Of a stretch of DNA of 64,000 bases, positions 25,989 through 35,355 are shown one piece after another (positions within the stretch are counted from its first letter, which is position 1; the number at the start of each line of letters is the position of its first letter). The notes under the pieces were generated by a model. That model was not told where the DNA came from. It worked only from the letters and a program-made list of their open reading frames with translations, and searched no databases. Source of the DNA: Pseudarthrobacter sp. MM222. GTDB taxonomy: Bacteria > Actinomycetota > Actinomycetes > Actinomycetales > Micrococcaceae. Both the position numbers and the translations under genes were made by a program. The stretch covers positions 3,348,001 through 3,412,000 of the forward strand of contig NZ_OX352321.1 in assembly GCF_947090775.1 (NCBI RefSeq), in the 5' to 3' direction.

Positions 25989-28100
25989 TTACCACTTGTT
26001 GCGGGGCTTGAAGCCGCCTTCGGTACGCGGCTTGCGGGAATCGGAGCCGACCCCACGCTCGGCGCGGTCGCTGAAGGAGCGTCCGCCCCGGTCCGCGGAG
26101 GACCGCTCGCCGTCGGTCTTGCGGAATTCGCGCTTGAAGCCGCCGTTGCCCTTGAAGTTGCCGCCACGGTCGCCGCCGCCGGAGAAGCCGCCGCGGTCGC
26201 CGCCGCGGTTGCCGCCCTGGTAGCCGCCACGGTCGCTTGCAGGCGAACGGCCGTTGTCCAGTTCGAGGTGGATCAGCTCGCCGCCGATCCGGGTGCGGGA
26301 CAGGGCCTTCAGCTGATCGGGGCTCAGGTCCGCCGGGAGCTCCACGAGGGAGTGGTCCGCACGGATGTCGATGCCGCCGATCTGGGCCGAGGAAATGCCG
26401 CCTTCGTTGGCAATGGCGCCAACGATGGAACCCGGCATGACGCGCTGACGGCGTCCGACGGCGATCCGGTAGGTGGCATTGCCCTCGGTCAGGGTGCGGG
26501 TCGGGCCGCGTGAGCCGAAGCCGTCCTTGGACCGCTCGCGCTTCTGGAATTCAGGTGCGGCCGGCAGTTCCTTGACCAGGAGGGGCTGACCGCCCTGGGC
26601 CATGACGGCCAGCGCAGCAGCAATCTCCGACGCCGGTACGTTGTGCTCTTCTTCGTACGAGGAGATGAGGTCGCGGAATGCGGCGACATCCTCGGATGCA
26701 AGCGTTTCGGTGATCTTCTCGGCAAACTTGCCAAGACGCAGGGTGTTGACCGATTCCGCGGTGGGCAGGTGCATCTGCTCCACCGGCTGGCGGGTCGCCT
26801 TCTCGATGGAACGCAGCAGGTACTTCTCCCGCGGCGTCATGAAGAGGATGGCGTCACCGGAGCGTCCTGCACGGCCGGTGCGGCCGATGCGGTGCACGTA
26901 GGACTCGGTGTCGTGAGGGATGTCGTAGTTGACCACGTGGCTGACACGCTCAACGTCAAGGCCACGGGCCGCAACGTCGGTGGCGACCAGGATGTCGATC
27001 TTGCCGTCACGCAGGGCCTCGACCGTGCGCTCACGCTGCTGCTGCGGGATGTCGCCGTTGATGGCGGCAGCCTGGAAGCCCCGTGAACGCAGCTTGTCGG
27101 CCAGGTCTTCGGTGGCCATCTTGGTCCGGACGAAGGCGATAACGCCTTCGAACTCTTCGACCTCGAGGATGCGGGTCAGTGCGTCCAGCTTGTGCGGGCC
27201 CATGACCTGCAGGTAGCGCTGGCGGGTGTTGGCGCCCGTGGTGGTCTTGGACTTGACCTGCACCTCGGCCGGGTTGTTCAGGTACTGCTTGGACAGCCGG
27301 CGGATCTGGCTGGGCATCGTGGCGGAGAACAGCGCAACCTGGCGGCCCGCGGGGGTCTGCTGGAAGATCTGCTCAACGTCTTCGGCGAAGCCCATCCGGA
27401 GCATCTCGTCAGCCTCATCCAGCACCAGGTACTGGAGTTCGGACAGGTCGAGGGAACCCTTGGCGATGTGGTCGATGACGCGGCCGGGGGTACCGACAAC
27501 AACCTGGGCACCGCGGCGCAGGCCGGCGAGCTGGGGGCCGTAGGCGGAGCCACCGTACACCGGGAGGACGGTGAAGTCGTCGATGTGCTTGGCGTAGGAG
27601 GTGAAGGCCTCGGCAACCTGAAGGGCAAGCTCACGGGTCGGAGCCAACACCAGGGCCTGGGTCTTGCGGGACGGGCCGTTGAGGTCGTGGAGCTCGGCCA
27701 GGCGGGACAGAGCCGGTACTGCGAATGCTGCAGTCTTACCGGTTCCGGTCTGGGCCAGGCCCACGACGTCGCGGCCTTCGAGCAGCAGCGGGATGGTTGC
27801 TGCCTGGATCGGGGACGGCTTCTCGTAGCCAACGTCCTGCAGGGCGGCAAGGACGCGGCCGTCGATGCCGAGGTCCACGAACTTGACGCCCTCTTCCTCG
27901 GCTTCCTCGTCCTTGGCCGGGGCAGCCTTGGTGTCAGCGGCCTTGGTGTCAGCAGCCTGCTCGGCGGCCGGAGCCTCGGCGGCAGCAGGAGCCTCGGTGG
28001 CTACCGGGGCGGACTCGGCTGCGGGGGCAACCGTTTCAGAAGTCTCGACGTCGACCTGATTGTTTTCGGTGTCGGCGGAGTTGTTCTGATTTTCGGGCAT
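25989..28100 (-). CDS. deaD: DEAD-box ATP-dependent RNA helicase (DeaD/CsdA type)
   Basis: A 703-aa helicase. An acidic Ala/Glu-rich N-terminal region (1-70) precedes the Q motif (KPSPIQ), Walker A AQTGTGKT (116-123), DEAD box VLDEADEM, SAT motif LFSATMP and helicase C domain with HRIGRTGRAGR. A DbpA-type RNA-binding domain (about 540-615, YRIAVGRRQRVMPGSIVGAIANEGG) follows, and then a Gly/Arg-rich RGG tail ending KPRNKW. It unwinds structured RNA in ribosome assembly and cold adaptation. I choose the ATG at 28100 (MPENQNNS) with GAGGA upstream over earlier in-frame codons. The leader is long. Confidence 0.92.
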   Translation of the reverse strand: MPENQNNSADTENNQVDVETSETVAPAAESAPVATEAPAAAEAPAAEQAADTKAADTKAAPAKDEEAEEEGVKFVDLGIDGRVLAALQDVGYEKPSPIQAATIPLLLEGRDVVGLAQTGTGKTAAFAVPALSRLAELHDLNGPSRKTQALVLAPTRELALQVAEAFTSYAKHIDDFTVLPVYGGSAYGPQLAGLRRGAQVVVGTPGRVIDHIAKGSLDLSELQYLVLDEADEMLRMGFAEDVEQIFQQTPAGRQVALFSATMPSQIRRLSKQYLNNPAEVQVKSKTTTGANTRQRYLQVMGPHKLDALTRILEVEEFEGVIAFVRTKMATEDLADKLRSRGFQAAAINGDIPQQQRERTVEALRDGKIDILVATDVAARGLDVERVSHVVNYDIPHDTESYVHRIGRTGRAGRSGDAILFMTPREKYLLRSIEKATRQPVEQMHLPTAESVNTLRLGKFAEKITETLASEDVAAFRDLISSYEEEHNVPASEIAAALAVMAQGGQPLLVKELPAAPEFQKRERSKDGFGSRGPTRTLTEGNATYRIAVGRRQRVMPGSIVGAIANEGGISSAQIGGIDIRADHSLVELPADLSPDQLKALSRTRIGGELIHLELDNGRSPASDRGGYQGGNRGGDRGGFSGGGDRGGNFKGNGGFKREFRKTDGERSSADRGGRSFSDRAERGVGSDSRKPRTEGGFKPRNKW

Positions 28101-28510
28101 AGGTGAATTTTCCTCATCCATAGGGGCCAAGCGGCACAACCCGAGGTGAGCGGAGCCGCAGTACGCGTGCCGTAATTGCCGGGCATACTTTGACCGGCCG
28201 GTCACATAGAAGTCCGGCGCTTTCGCAATCCCGTGGCAGGACTTCCCGCTGCATCTCTTGGCTGCTATCCCAGCAGTCTGTACAGCGTTTTCTTTAGCCG
28301 GCTCTCCCTATGAAAATGCCCGCATCTCAATTGCGCGGGCCCCAACACTTACCAGTCTTGCCTCAAGAATTGGGCAGGAAATAAGGGATTTCCGGAGTGG
28401 GGGATAGTTCAAGTGTAGGGTATAGATCCGCACTTAGGTAACTGAGCGGCCGACGACGGCGGTGAGCTTGCGCACACGGGCAGCATCGGCAGCGGCCCGA
28501 AGGCCGCCCG
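28101..28510 (-). other. Long intergenic region and leader of the helicase gene
   Basis: A 410-bp stretch without a credible gene. A hairpin at 28318-28340 (GCCCGC/GCGGGC) is followed on the minus strand by ATTTTC and could end the MOSC transcript or act as a leader element. A second small hairpin is at 28263-28277. Long structured leaders are known for cold-shock helicase mRNAs such as E. coli deaD; a promoter could not be fixed with confidence. Confidence 0.4.
28318..28340 (-). terminator. Possible terminator or attenuator between the MOSC and helicase genes
   Basis: A six-base-pair GC stem (GCCCGC/GCGGGC) with an 11-nt loop, followed by ATTTTC on the minus strand. The stem is short, so this is tentative. 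Confidence 0.35.
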
Positions 28511-29164
28511 CTACACTCCGAGACGGCGCTGCAGTTTCGCGAATTCCTCGTGGTACTCGGGCTGCAGGCGGATCTGGCCGTCGGCGTCCGCATCCCGCAG
28601 CGCCTCCATGTCCTCGAGCGTGGGGTCACTGAACCACTTGCCGATCGTCACCCCGTGCGTCGGGACGAAGATCCGGTGGATGTGGTCCCCCGCCCGGATG
28701 CTTCCGGTGCGGACCACGCGGAGATAGGTGCCCACCCTGCCCGCGTCGCCAAACCTCTTGACCCACTGCGGCTCATCCATCCGCCGCTGGAATGTGGCGC
28801 AGGGGGTGCGGGGCGAGGTCACCTCCACCTCGACGTCGAGCCCAATCTTCCAGCGTTCGCCGATGATGGCGTTTGTGGTGTTGATCCCTGTGATACGCAG
28901 GTTCTCGCCAAAAATTCCCGGCGGCAACTCGCGCTGCAGCTCGCCGATCCAATAGTCCGCGTCATCCTGGGAGTAGGCGTACAGCGCCTGGTCCTCGCCT
29001 CCGTGATGGATCCGGCTGGCCTGGATATCGCCGTGCAGTCCGAGCTTGTGCACCCGGACCGGTCCGTCCACGGCGCGCTTGTCGATTGCGGTCACGCCGA
29101 CGCTGCCGGGATCCGCCAGCAGCTGGTGAACCCGGCACACGGCAAGCACAGCTGCGGTGTCCAT
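28511..29164 (-). CDS. MOSC-domain protein (YiiM-like)
   Basis: A 217-aa protein built around a MOSC domain, the molybdenum-cofactor sulfurase C-terminal fold. Landmarks are HGGEDQALYAY, PGIFGENLRITGI (GENL motif) and TSPRTPCATFQRR with the conserved Cys. A C-terminal extension is as in YiiM, which helps detoxify N-hydroxylated bases using molybdenum cofactor. ATG at 29164 is chosen because the family starts near AAVLAVCRVHQL. No other molybdenum gene is close by. Confidence 0.85.
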   Translation of the reverse strand: MDTAAVLAVCRVHQLLADPGSVGVTAIDKRAVDGPVRVHKLGLHGDIQASRIHHGGEDQALYAYSQDDADYWIGELQRELPPGIFGENLRITGINTTNAIIGERWKIGLDVEVEVTSPRTPCATFQRRMDEPQWVKRFGDAGRVGTYLRVVRTGSIRAGDHIHRIFVPTHGVTIGKWFSDPTLEDMEALRDADADGQIRLQPEYHEEFAKLQRRLGV

Positions 29165-29295
29165 GGGACCAGTGTAGGCCTGCCCCCGCCAACCGGGGGA
29201 AGCAGCGGCCACCGGCAGGTTTGCCGGTTGATTCCGCTGACCCGAGCCGGTAAGCCGGTTAGGCTGGCATCAGAATTCGGAAGCAGGGGGAGACG

Positions 29296-29931
29296 ATGGA
29301 TAAGGGCAAGCACGAGGGCGATGACCTGCCAAGGAAAAACGGCGGACCTAAGCCTCCGCCATGGCAGGTGCCCAAGCCTGAACTCCGGCCGGATCTGCAA
29401 CACCCGGCCAGCCAGCCCCCGCACCCCCAGGACGCTTCACCGGGCCGTCCGGATGACACCACGGCACACACAACACCGCCAGACGCCGTGTTCGACCCGT
29501 TCGAACGCGAACGGGAACGCGAGGTGGCCGCTGCCGCGGCGCGGAAGAAACGCTCCCAGCGACGCACCGTCGTCGTGGGCCTGGGCGTCACGGCGCTCCT
29601 GGCCGGCACGATCACGGCCATGGTGGCCAGCAACGAGCAGGACCCCGATTACGCCCAGGTGTGCTTCAACGACGACACCGGCGAGCGCGTCGAGGACACG
29701 CAGTGCGACAACAGCAGCACGGACGGTCGGAGCTCCGGCATCTATGCCTGGTATTTCTACTCCCGTGGCGCCAGCGTGCCCGGCTTGGGCCAGAACCGCT
29801 CGGCATACCCGAGCTACACCAGGACGGTCCCGACCGGGGCCAAGACGTCGACGGGTTACAGCACCAAGGGCGGCACCGTCAGCAGGGGCGGCTTCGGCGG
29901 CAGCTCCAAGGGCGGAAGCACGGGGGGCTAG
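29296..29931 (+). CDS. YgiB-like single-pass membrane protein
   Basis: A 211-aa protein with a Pro-rich cytoplasmic N-terminus (1-88), basic RKKRSQRR and one membrane segment (about 92-110). A short extracytoplasmic domain with two Cys (VCFNDDTGERVEDTQC) leads into a Gly/Ser tail ending SRGGFGGSSKGGSTGG. The tail motif TVSRGGFG resembles the TVTRGGFG of E. coli YgiB (DUF1190), and the next gene is a YgiC-type ATP-grasp protein, as in the ygiBC pair. Overall similarity is low, so the assignment rests on the tail and context. The partner starts 2 bp after this stop. Confidence 0.7.
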   Translation: MDKGKHEGDDLPRKNGGPKPPPWQVPKPELRPDLQHPASQPPHPQDASPGRPDDTTAHTTPPDAVFDPFEREREREVAAAAARKKRSQRRTVVVGLGVTALLAGTITAMVASNEQDPDYAQVCFNDDTGERVEDTQCDNSSTDGRSSGIYAWYFYSRGASVPGLGQNRSAYPSYTRTVPTGAKTSTGYSTKGGTVSRGGFGGSSKGGSTGG

Positions 29932-29933
29932 GA

Positions 29934-31151
29934 ATGAAACGACTGCGATCCGAGCCGAGGCCGGACTGGAAAAAGCGGATCGAAGAGCAGGGCCTGGTCT
30001 TCTCCACCACCACGCTGCCCGACGGCACCAACGTGGAGTACTGGCACGAGGCCGCGTACTACGAATTCACCATGGACGAGGTGGAAACGCTCGAACAGAC
30101 CGCGGAGGACATGCACCGCATGTGCGTGGAGGCCGCCAAGTTCCTCGCGACCGGCGCCATGGGCACCATCGGGATCGGGCCGCAGGCACTGGAGCTGGCG
30201 GCCGAATCGCTGCAGGCCGGTGACGTGGACGTCTACGGCCGCTTCGACTTCATCTACGACGGCCGGGGCGGCCCCGCCAAGATGCTCGAATACAACGCCG
30301 ACACCCCCACCGGACTTATTGAGGCCGCCGTCGCCCAGTGGTTCTGGCTGCAGGACGTCTTTCCCGAAAAAGACCAGTGGAACGGCATCCATGAAGCCCT
30401 CATCCGGCAATGGAAGAAGCTGCAGTACCGCACCGGGATGAGCACGCTCCACGTCGCCCACTCCGAAGCGGAGCAATCCGGTGAGGACTGGATGACGGCG
30501 GCCTACATGCGGGACGTGGCCAGCCAGGCGGGCTGGACCACCATCGGCATCAACATGTCCGACATCGGCTGGGACCCCAACCTAAACCGCTTCGTGGACC
30601 TGGACAACTTCCTGATCAGCACCATGTTCAAGCTCTACCCCTGGGAACTGATGATGAAGGAGCCGTTCGGGCCCCGGCTGCTCCAGCGCGCCCACAATCC
30701 GCGCTGGGTGGAACCGGCGTGGAAGATGCTCCTGTCCAACAAAGCCCTGCTCGCCGCGCTGTGGCATCTCTACCCGGACCACCCCAATCTGCTGCCGGCG
30801 TACCTGGACGGGCCCGGGCCGCTGACCGAATGGGTCGCCAAACCGCTGCACGGCCGGGAAGGGGACAATATCAAGATCCACGCCGCCGGCATCAATCTTG
30901 AACAGCCCGGCGACTATGGCCGGGAAGGCTGGTGCTACCAGCAGTTCCACGCGCTGCCTGATTTCGACGGCAACCGCCCGGTGCTGGGTCTATGGGTGGT
31001 CGACGGCGAATCGGTCGGCTGCGGCATCCGCGAGTCTGACGGTCCGATCACCGACTACTTCTGCCGTTTCGTGCCCAACACGATCGACGCGCCGGCGCCC
31101 GTTCTCCCGACTTCGAATCAGCACTCCAGCAAGGCAGGAATCACCCTATGA
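29934..31151 (+). CDS. YgiC-type ATP-grasp protein (glutathionylspermidine-synthase-like)
   Basis: A 405-aa stand-alone C-terminal synthetase domain of glutathionylspermidine synthase. Recognisable segments are FDFIYDGRGGPAKMLEYNADTPTG (about 103-126), KEPFGPRLLQRAHNPRWVEPAWKMLLSNKALL and a C-terminal KPLHGREGDNIKI, an ATP-grasp loop. No amidase domain is present. YgiC-like enzymes are thought to ligate an amine to a peptide or amino acid; actinobacteria lack glutathionylspermidine, so the substrate is unknown. Start at 29934 lies 2 bp after the YgiB-like stop. The stop overlaps the permease ATG (ATGA), so the three genes form one operon. Confidence 0.85.
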   Translation: MKRLRSEPRPDWKKRIEEQGLVFSTTTLPDGTNVEYWHEAAYYEFTMDEVETLEQTAEDMHRMCVEAAKFLATGAMGTIGIGPQALELAAESLQAGDVDVYGRFDFIYDGRGGPAKMLEYNADTPTGLIEAAVAQWFWLQDVFPEKDQWNGIHEALIRQWKKLQYRTGMSTLHVAHSEAEQSGEDWMTAAYMRDVASQAGWTTIGINMSDIGWDPNLNRFVDLDNFLISTMFKLYPWELMMKEPFGPRLLQRAHNPRWVEPAWKMLLSNKALLAALWHLYPDHPNLLPAYLDGPGPLTEWVAKPLHGREGDNIKIHAAGINLEQPGDYGREGWCYQQFHALPDFDGNRPVLGLWVVDGESVGCGIRESDGPITDYFCRFVPNTIDAPAPVLPTSNQHSSKAGITL

Positions 31152-32671
31152 GCACGCAGACGACGACGCCCGGCGGCCCGGTGCCGGTTCCCGCCAAGGG
31201 ATTGCGGGCCGGAATCCTGGACCTGGGCGACTCCGTCATGCTGGGGCTGGCCTCCACCGCACCGGTCTATTCGCTTGCGGCGACCCTTGGCCTGATCGTG
31301 GCCGTCAACGGCAATTACACTCCGCTGATCCTGCTGCTGGGCTTCGTGCCGGTCCTCTTCATCGCCTACGCCTTCCGCGAGCTGAACAGCGCCATGCCGG
31401 ATTGCGGGACCACGTTCATTTGGGCCCGCCGCGCCTTCGGTCCGTGGGCGGGCTGGCTGGGCGGCTGGGGCGTGGCCCTGGCCGGCGTCGTGGTCCTCGC
31501 GAACCTGGCCCAGATAGCCGGGCAGTACCTGTGGCTGCTGGTGGGCGACGGTTCCCTGGCCCGGAACAGCCTGCTGGTCACCGCCACCGGGGTTTTGTTC
31601 ATCGTCTTCATGACCCTGGTGAACTACCGCGGCATCCGGCTCGGGGAACATGTCCAGCGTGTCCTGACGTACGTGCAGTACGTCTCGCTCGGCGTCTTCG
31701 CCGTGGCCATCATCGTCCACATCGCGGGCGATGCGTCCGGCGGGTCCACGGCCGGCCAGGCCTTCGACGTCGAGTGGTTCAACCCGGTCGGCGCCTTCGC
31801 CGACCCCGGCGCCGTGGTGCACGGCGCGCTGCTGGCACTGTTCATCTACTGGGGCTGGGACACGTGCCTCGCCGTGAACGAGGAGACCGAGAATCCCGCC
31901 ACGACACCCGGCCGCGGCGCGGTCATTTCGGCGTTCGTCCTGGTGGCCATCTACGTCTCCGTGGCCCTGCTGGTGATGATGTATGCCTCAGTGGGCACGG
32001 AAGGGATCGGCCTCGGAAACGAAGCCAACCAGGGCGACGTCTTCCTCGCAATGAAGGACGTGGTGCTGGGCCCCTGGGGCTGGCTGATCGTCGTCGCGGT
32101 GCTGGCCTCCGTGTTGTCCTCGACCCAGACCACCATTCTTCCCACCGCCCGCGGCACCCTGTCCATGGGTGTTCACGGGGCGCTGCCGCCGAAGTTTGGC
32201 GAGGTCCACCCGCGCAACCAGACGCCCGGATTCTCCACCCAGGTCATGGGCGCCGCGGCCGTCGGCTACTACGTGCTGATGAGCCTCTTGAGCGAGAACC
32301 TGCTGGCGGACTCCATCAGCTCCATCAGCCTCTTCATCGCCTTCTACTACGCGCTGACCGGCTTCGCCTGCGTCTGGTACTTCCGTGCCACCCTTCGCGG
32401 CTCGGCCCGCAACCTGTGGTTCCGCGGGATCCTGCCGCTGATCGGGGCCCTCCTGCTCACCGCTGCCTTCTTCGTCTCCGCGGTGCAGATGTGGGATCCG
32501 GCCTACGGCGACACCCAGATCTTCGGAGTCGGCGGGGCGTTTGTCAGCGGCGTGGTGCTGCTGGCGCTGGGCGTGGTGCTGGCCGCCGTCTGCCGTTTCG
32601 CCCCGTCAACCCGGAACTACTTCCTGCAGCGCCAGCCCGCGGCCGGCGCGCTTCAGCCGGGGCGGCCGTAG
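31148..32671 (+). CDS. APC-family amino-acid/polyamine permease
   Basis: A 507-aa permease with about 12 membrane segments. The first, DSVMLGLASTAPVYSLAATLGLIV, holds the APC helix-1 substrate region. FIWARRAFGPWAGWLGGWG is the conserved helix-3 signature, and IYWGWDTCLAVNEETENPATTPGRGAVIS is the helix-6/7 loop. It is coupled by a 4-bp overlap to the YgiC-like gene and so likely imports (or exports) the amine or amino-acid partner of that ligase. The exact substrate cannot be told. Confidence 0.9.
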   Translation: MSTQTTTPGGPVPVPAKGLRAGILDLGDSVMLGLASTAPVYSLAATLGLIVAVNGNYTPLILLLGFVPVLFIAYAFRELNSAMPDCGTTFIWARRAFGPWAGWLGGWGVALAGVVVLANLAQIAGQYLWLLVGDGSLARNSLLVTATGVLFIVFMTLVNYRGIRLGEHVQRVLTYVQYVSLGVFAVAIIVHIAGDASGGSTAGQAFDVEWFNPVGAFADPGAVVHGALLALFIYWGWDTCLAVNEETENPATTPGRGAVISAFVLVAIYVSVALLVMMYASVGTEGIGLGNEANQGDVFLAMKDVVLGPWGWLIVVAVLASVLSSTQTTILPTARGTLSMGVHGALPPKFGEVHPRNQTPGFSTQVMGAAAVGYYVLMSLLSENLLADSISSISLFIAFYYALTGFACVWYFRATLRGSARNLWFRGILPLIGALLLTAAFFVSAVQMWDPAYGDTQIFGVGGAFVSGVVLLALGVVLAAVCRFAPSTRNYFLQRQPAAGALQPGRP

Positions 32672-32680
32672 GATGCTGGA

Positions 32681-33871
32681 ATGAGCCGACCTGCTGAATT
32701 TTCCGATGCTTCGGACGTCCTGGCGATCGATTCCCTGCTGAGCGCCGCCGAGCTGGGCGTCCGGGAGAAGGTCCGCGACTTCACGAACCAGCGGATCCGT
32801 CCGGGCATCGCGAAATGGTACGACGACGGCGTCTTCCCGGTGGAGCTGGCTCCGGAACTGGGCGAGCTCGGCGTCCTCGGCATGCATCTGAAAGGGTACG
32901 GCTGTCCCGGCCGCACCGCCGTCGAATATGGTCTGGCCGCGATGGAGCTGGAGGCGGGCGATTCCGGCATCCGCACCTTCGTCTCGGTGCAGGGCTCCCT
33001 CGCCATGACCGCGATCCACACCTGGGGCTCCGAGGAGCAAAAGCAGCAGTGGCTCCCCCGGATGGCCGCCGGTGAACTGATCGGCAGTTTCGCCCTGACC
33101 GAGCCCACCGCCGGCTCGGACCCAGCCTCGATGACGACGTCCGCCCGGCGGGACGGCCCGGGCGAGGACGCCGGCTGGATCCTGGACGGCGCCAAGCGCT
33201 GGATCGGGCTGGCCTCGGTGGCGGACGTGCTGGTGGTCTGGGCGAGGACCGACGACGGCGTCCGCGGCTTCCTGGTCCCGGCAGGAACCCCCGGGCTGAC
33301 GGTGACGCCGATCGGGCAGAAGCTTTCGATGCGCGCCTCGATCCAGTGCGATATCAGGTTCGATGGCGTCGGGCTGGGTCCCGAGGCACTGCTGCCGGCT
33401 GCCCTCGGCCTCCGGGGCCCGTTCACCTGCCTGAACGAGGCCCGGTACGGGATCGCGTGGGGCGCCATGGGCGCGGCCCGGGATTCCTACGAGGCGGCCT
33501 TGAAGTACTCCCAGGAACGGCTGCAGTTCGGCAAGCCCCTCGCCGGCTACCAACTGACGCAGGAAAAGCTGGTGAACATGCTGCTGGAAATCCAGAAAGG
33601 CACGCTGCTGGCGCTGCAGCTAGGCAGGCTCAAGGACGCCGGCAAGCTGCGGCCCGAGCAGATCTCGCTGGGCAAGTTGAACAATGTGCGCGAGGCGATC
33701 GCCATTGCCCGCGAGGCCCGCACCATCCTGGGCGGGAACGGGATCACCCTGGACTATTCGCCGCTCCGGCACGCCGCAAACCTCGAATCGGTGCGCACGT
33801 ACGAGGGCACTGACGAGGTCCACACCCTGATCCTGGGCCAGCACATCACCGGCCTCGCGGCCTTCCGGTAG
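32681..33871 (+). CDS. gcdH: Glutaryl-CoA dehydrogenase
   Basis: A 396-aa FAD enzyme of the acyl-CoA dehydrogenase family. It is much closer to glutaryl-CoA dehydrogenase than to others: FVSVQGSLAM, SFALTEPTAGSDPASM, VVWARTDDGVRGFLV, LNEARYGIAWGAMGAA and YEGTDEVHTLILGQHITG all match that enzyme. The catalytic base is Glu375 in YEGTDEVH. It oxidises and decarboxylates glutaryl-CoA to crotonyl-CoA in lysine and tryptophan breakdown. It follows the permease by 9 bp and may be co-transcribed. Its 3' end overlaps the convergent GT87 gene by 118 bp. Confidence 0.88.
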   Translation: MSRPAEFSDASDVLAIDSLLSAAELGVREKVRDFTNQRIRPGIAKWYDDGVFPVELAPELGELGVLGMHLKGYGCPGRTAVEYGLAAMELEAGDSGIRTFVSVQGSLAMTAIHTWGSEEQKQQWLPRMAAGELIGSFALTEPTAGSDPASMTTSARRDGPGEDAGWILDGAKRWIGLASVADVLVVWARTDDGVRGFLVPAGTPGLTVTPIGQKLSMRASIQCDIRFDGVGLGPEALLPAALGLRGPFTCLNEARYGIAWGAMGAARDSYEAALKYSQERLQFGKPLAGYQLTQEKLVNMLLEIQKGTLLALQLGRLKDAGKLRPEQISLGKLNNVREAIAIAREARTILGGNGITLDYSPLRHAANLESVRTYEGTDEVHTLILGQHITGLAAFR

Positions 33872-35217
33872 CTCGTTCTCCCCGTGGTTTCCCCGGCGCG
33901 GACGGCGCCGAAGGCCGGAGCCAGGGAGCCCCGCCGAAGGACGATGAGCCAGCACACCAGAATGGCGAGCGCGCAGAAGACGCCGGCACTGGACGCAATG
34001 ATCCAGAGGCCCGGTGTCTGGACGTCGAGGTTCTCCGCGCCGAGCGCTGTTCCGATGGTCTTCGGCGAAAAGAGGAACACCAGGACGGAAACGCCCAGCA
34101 CCCCGCCCATGAGCCAGCGGAGCCCGTGGTAGCGGTGCGGGGTTTCGCGCAGGGTCCAGGCGAACGCGGGCAGGACCGCCGCCACCCAGACCCAGTGGTG
34201 CGACCAGGACACAGGGCTGATCAGCAGCATGGCGAGCGCCGTCGTCGAAATGGCGACAACGCGGGCACCCTGGTCGCTGGCCAACCTGATGATCGCCGCG
34301 GCCAGGGCGACCACGAGCAGGCTCAACACCAGCCACGGCTCGGTGACCGCCGGGCCGGGGACGCCGAAATGCAGCAGCGCACCTTTGATCGACAGATTGT
34401 CCACATAGCCGGCGCCGCCGATCCTGGAGGTGTCGGGAAGGATCTCGAGCCAGAACTGCTGGGATTCGGCGGGACGCAGCAGGAAACCGATCAGGACTGT
34501 GGAGGCGAACCCCGCGGCCATGTTCAGCAGCCCGCGCCAATCTTTGCGGACCAGGAAGTACAGCCCGAACACCAGCGGCGTCAGCTTGATGCCGGCGGCA
34601 ACGCCCACCAGGAAGCCGCTCCCGGGCAGGCCCCGGTTCCACCGCCGGTTGCGGGCCAGCAGGTCTGCCATCATCAGTCCCATCAGCAGGATGTTAATTT
34701 GGCCAAACGCCAGGGTCTCGCGCCACGGGCCCAGGTTCAGGACGGCCAGGAGCACGACTCCGGCGCCCCAGCGGTTGCGGGTCGACCGGACCATACTGCG
34801 CCAGTCCGCCTTGGCAGTCCAGTAGTGGACGCACCGGATGGCCACCCAGATCGCCACGGCAACACCGGCAGCGTTGAAGAGATTCAAGGCGACCAGGCGG
34901 GGCATCCGGGCCAGGAGGCTGAAGAGCAGGGCGGCAAACGGCGGATAAGTAAACGGAAGGCTCGGCCCGCCGGCCCGGTCAACGTTGCCTTCGTAGAGGT
35001 CCGACGGCGACTGGCCCGCCTCATTCAGGATCGACCCGCCGTACCAGTAGACGCTGAAGTCAAGGCCGTGCTTGGCCCAGGCCGCGAGCCAGGTCCACAC
35101 GAGGAAGGCCACAGCGGCGAGGAACAGTGACGTGGCGATTCGCAGCAGCGGCCGCAGGGCCTTCCGGGAAGTCCCGGCGGGCGGTGCGTGCGATTTTTCG
35201 GCGTCGAGCAGTGACAT
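33754..35217 (-). CDS. GT87/DUF2029 membrane glycosyltransferase 1
   Basis: A 487-aa integral membrane protein of the DUF2029/GT87 family, polyprenyl-phosphate-mannose-dependent mannosyltransferases of actinobacteria. Typical segments are FSVYWYGGSIL, SLPFTYPPFAALLFSLL, GPWRETLAFGQINILLMGLM, AGIKLTPLVFGLYFLVRKDW and SPVSWSHHWVWV. About 10 hydrophobic helices. Start at 35217 has GGGGG upstream. The last 39 codons are antisense to gcdH and lack membrane character, as if the original stop was lost. A close paralogue lies at 37362-38636. Confidence 0.85.
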   Translation of the reverse strand: MSLLDAEKSHAPPAGTSRKALRPLLRIATSLFLAAVAFLVWTWLAAWAKHGLDFSVYWYGGSILNEAGQSPSDLYEGNVDRAGGPSLPFTYPPFAALLFSLLARMPRLVALNLFNAAGVAVAIWVAIRCVHYWTAKADWRSMVRSTRNRWGAGVVLLAVLNLGPWRETLAFGQINILLMGLMMADLLARNRRWNRGLPGSGFLVGVAAGIKLTPLVFGLYFLVRKDWRGLLNMAAGFASTVLIGFLLRPAESQQFWLEILPDTSRIGGAGYVDNLSIKGALLHFGVPGPAVTEPWLVLSLLVVALAAAIIRLASDQGARVVAISTTALAMLLISPVSWSHHWVWVAAVLPAFAWTLRETPHRYHGLRWLMGGVLGVSVLVFLFSPKTIGTALGAENLDVQTPGLWIIASSAGVFCALAILVCWLIVLRRGSLAPAFGAVRAGETTGRTSYRKAARPVMCWPRIRVWTSSVPSYVRTDSRFAACRSGE

Positions 35218-35355
35218 TCGTGTCCCCCAATATTGAATGCGGCGCGGCGTCCCTGGGAGCCGGTCGTCGGCGGGCTGGCCGCGCTGCTTCATCCTACAGA
35301 GGGCGAATTACGACACCGAATTCGGCGGCGCACCGTGTCGGGGGGCCGTTGCCGG

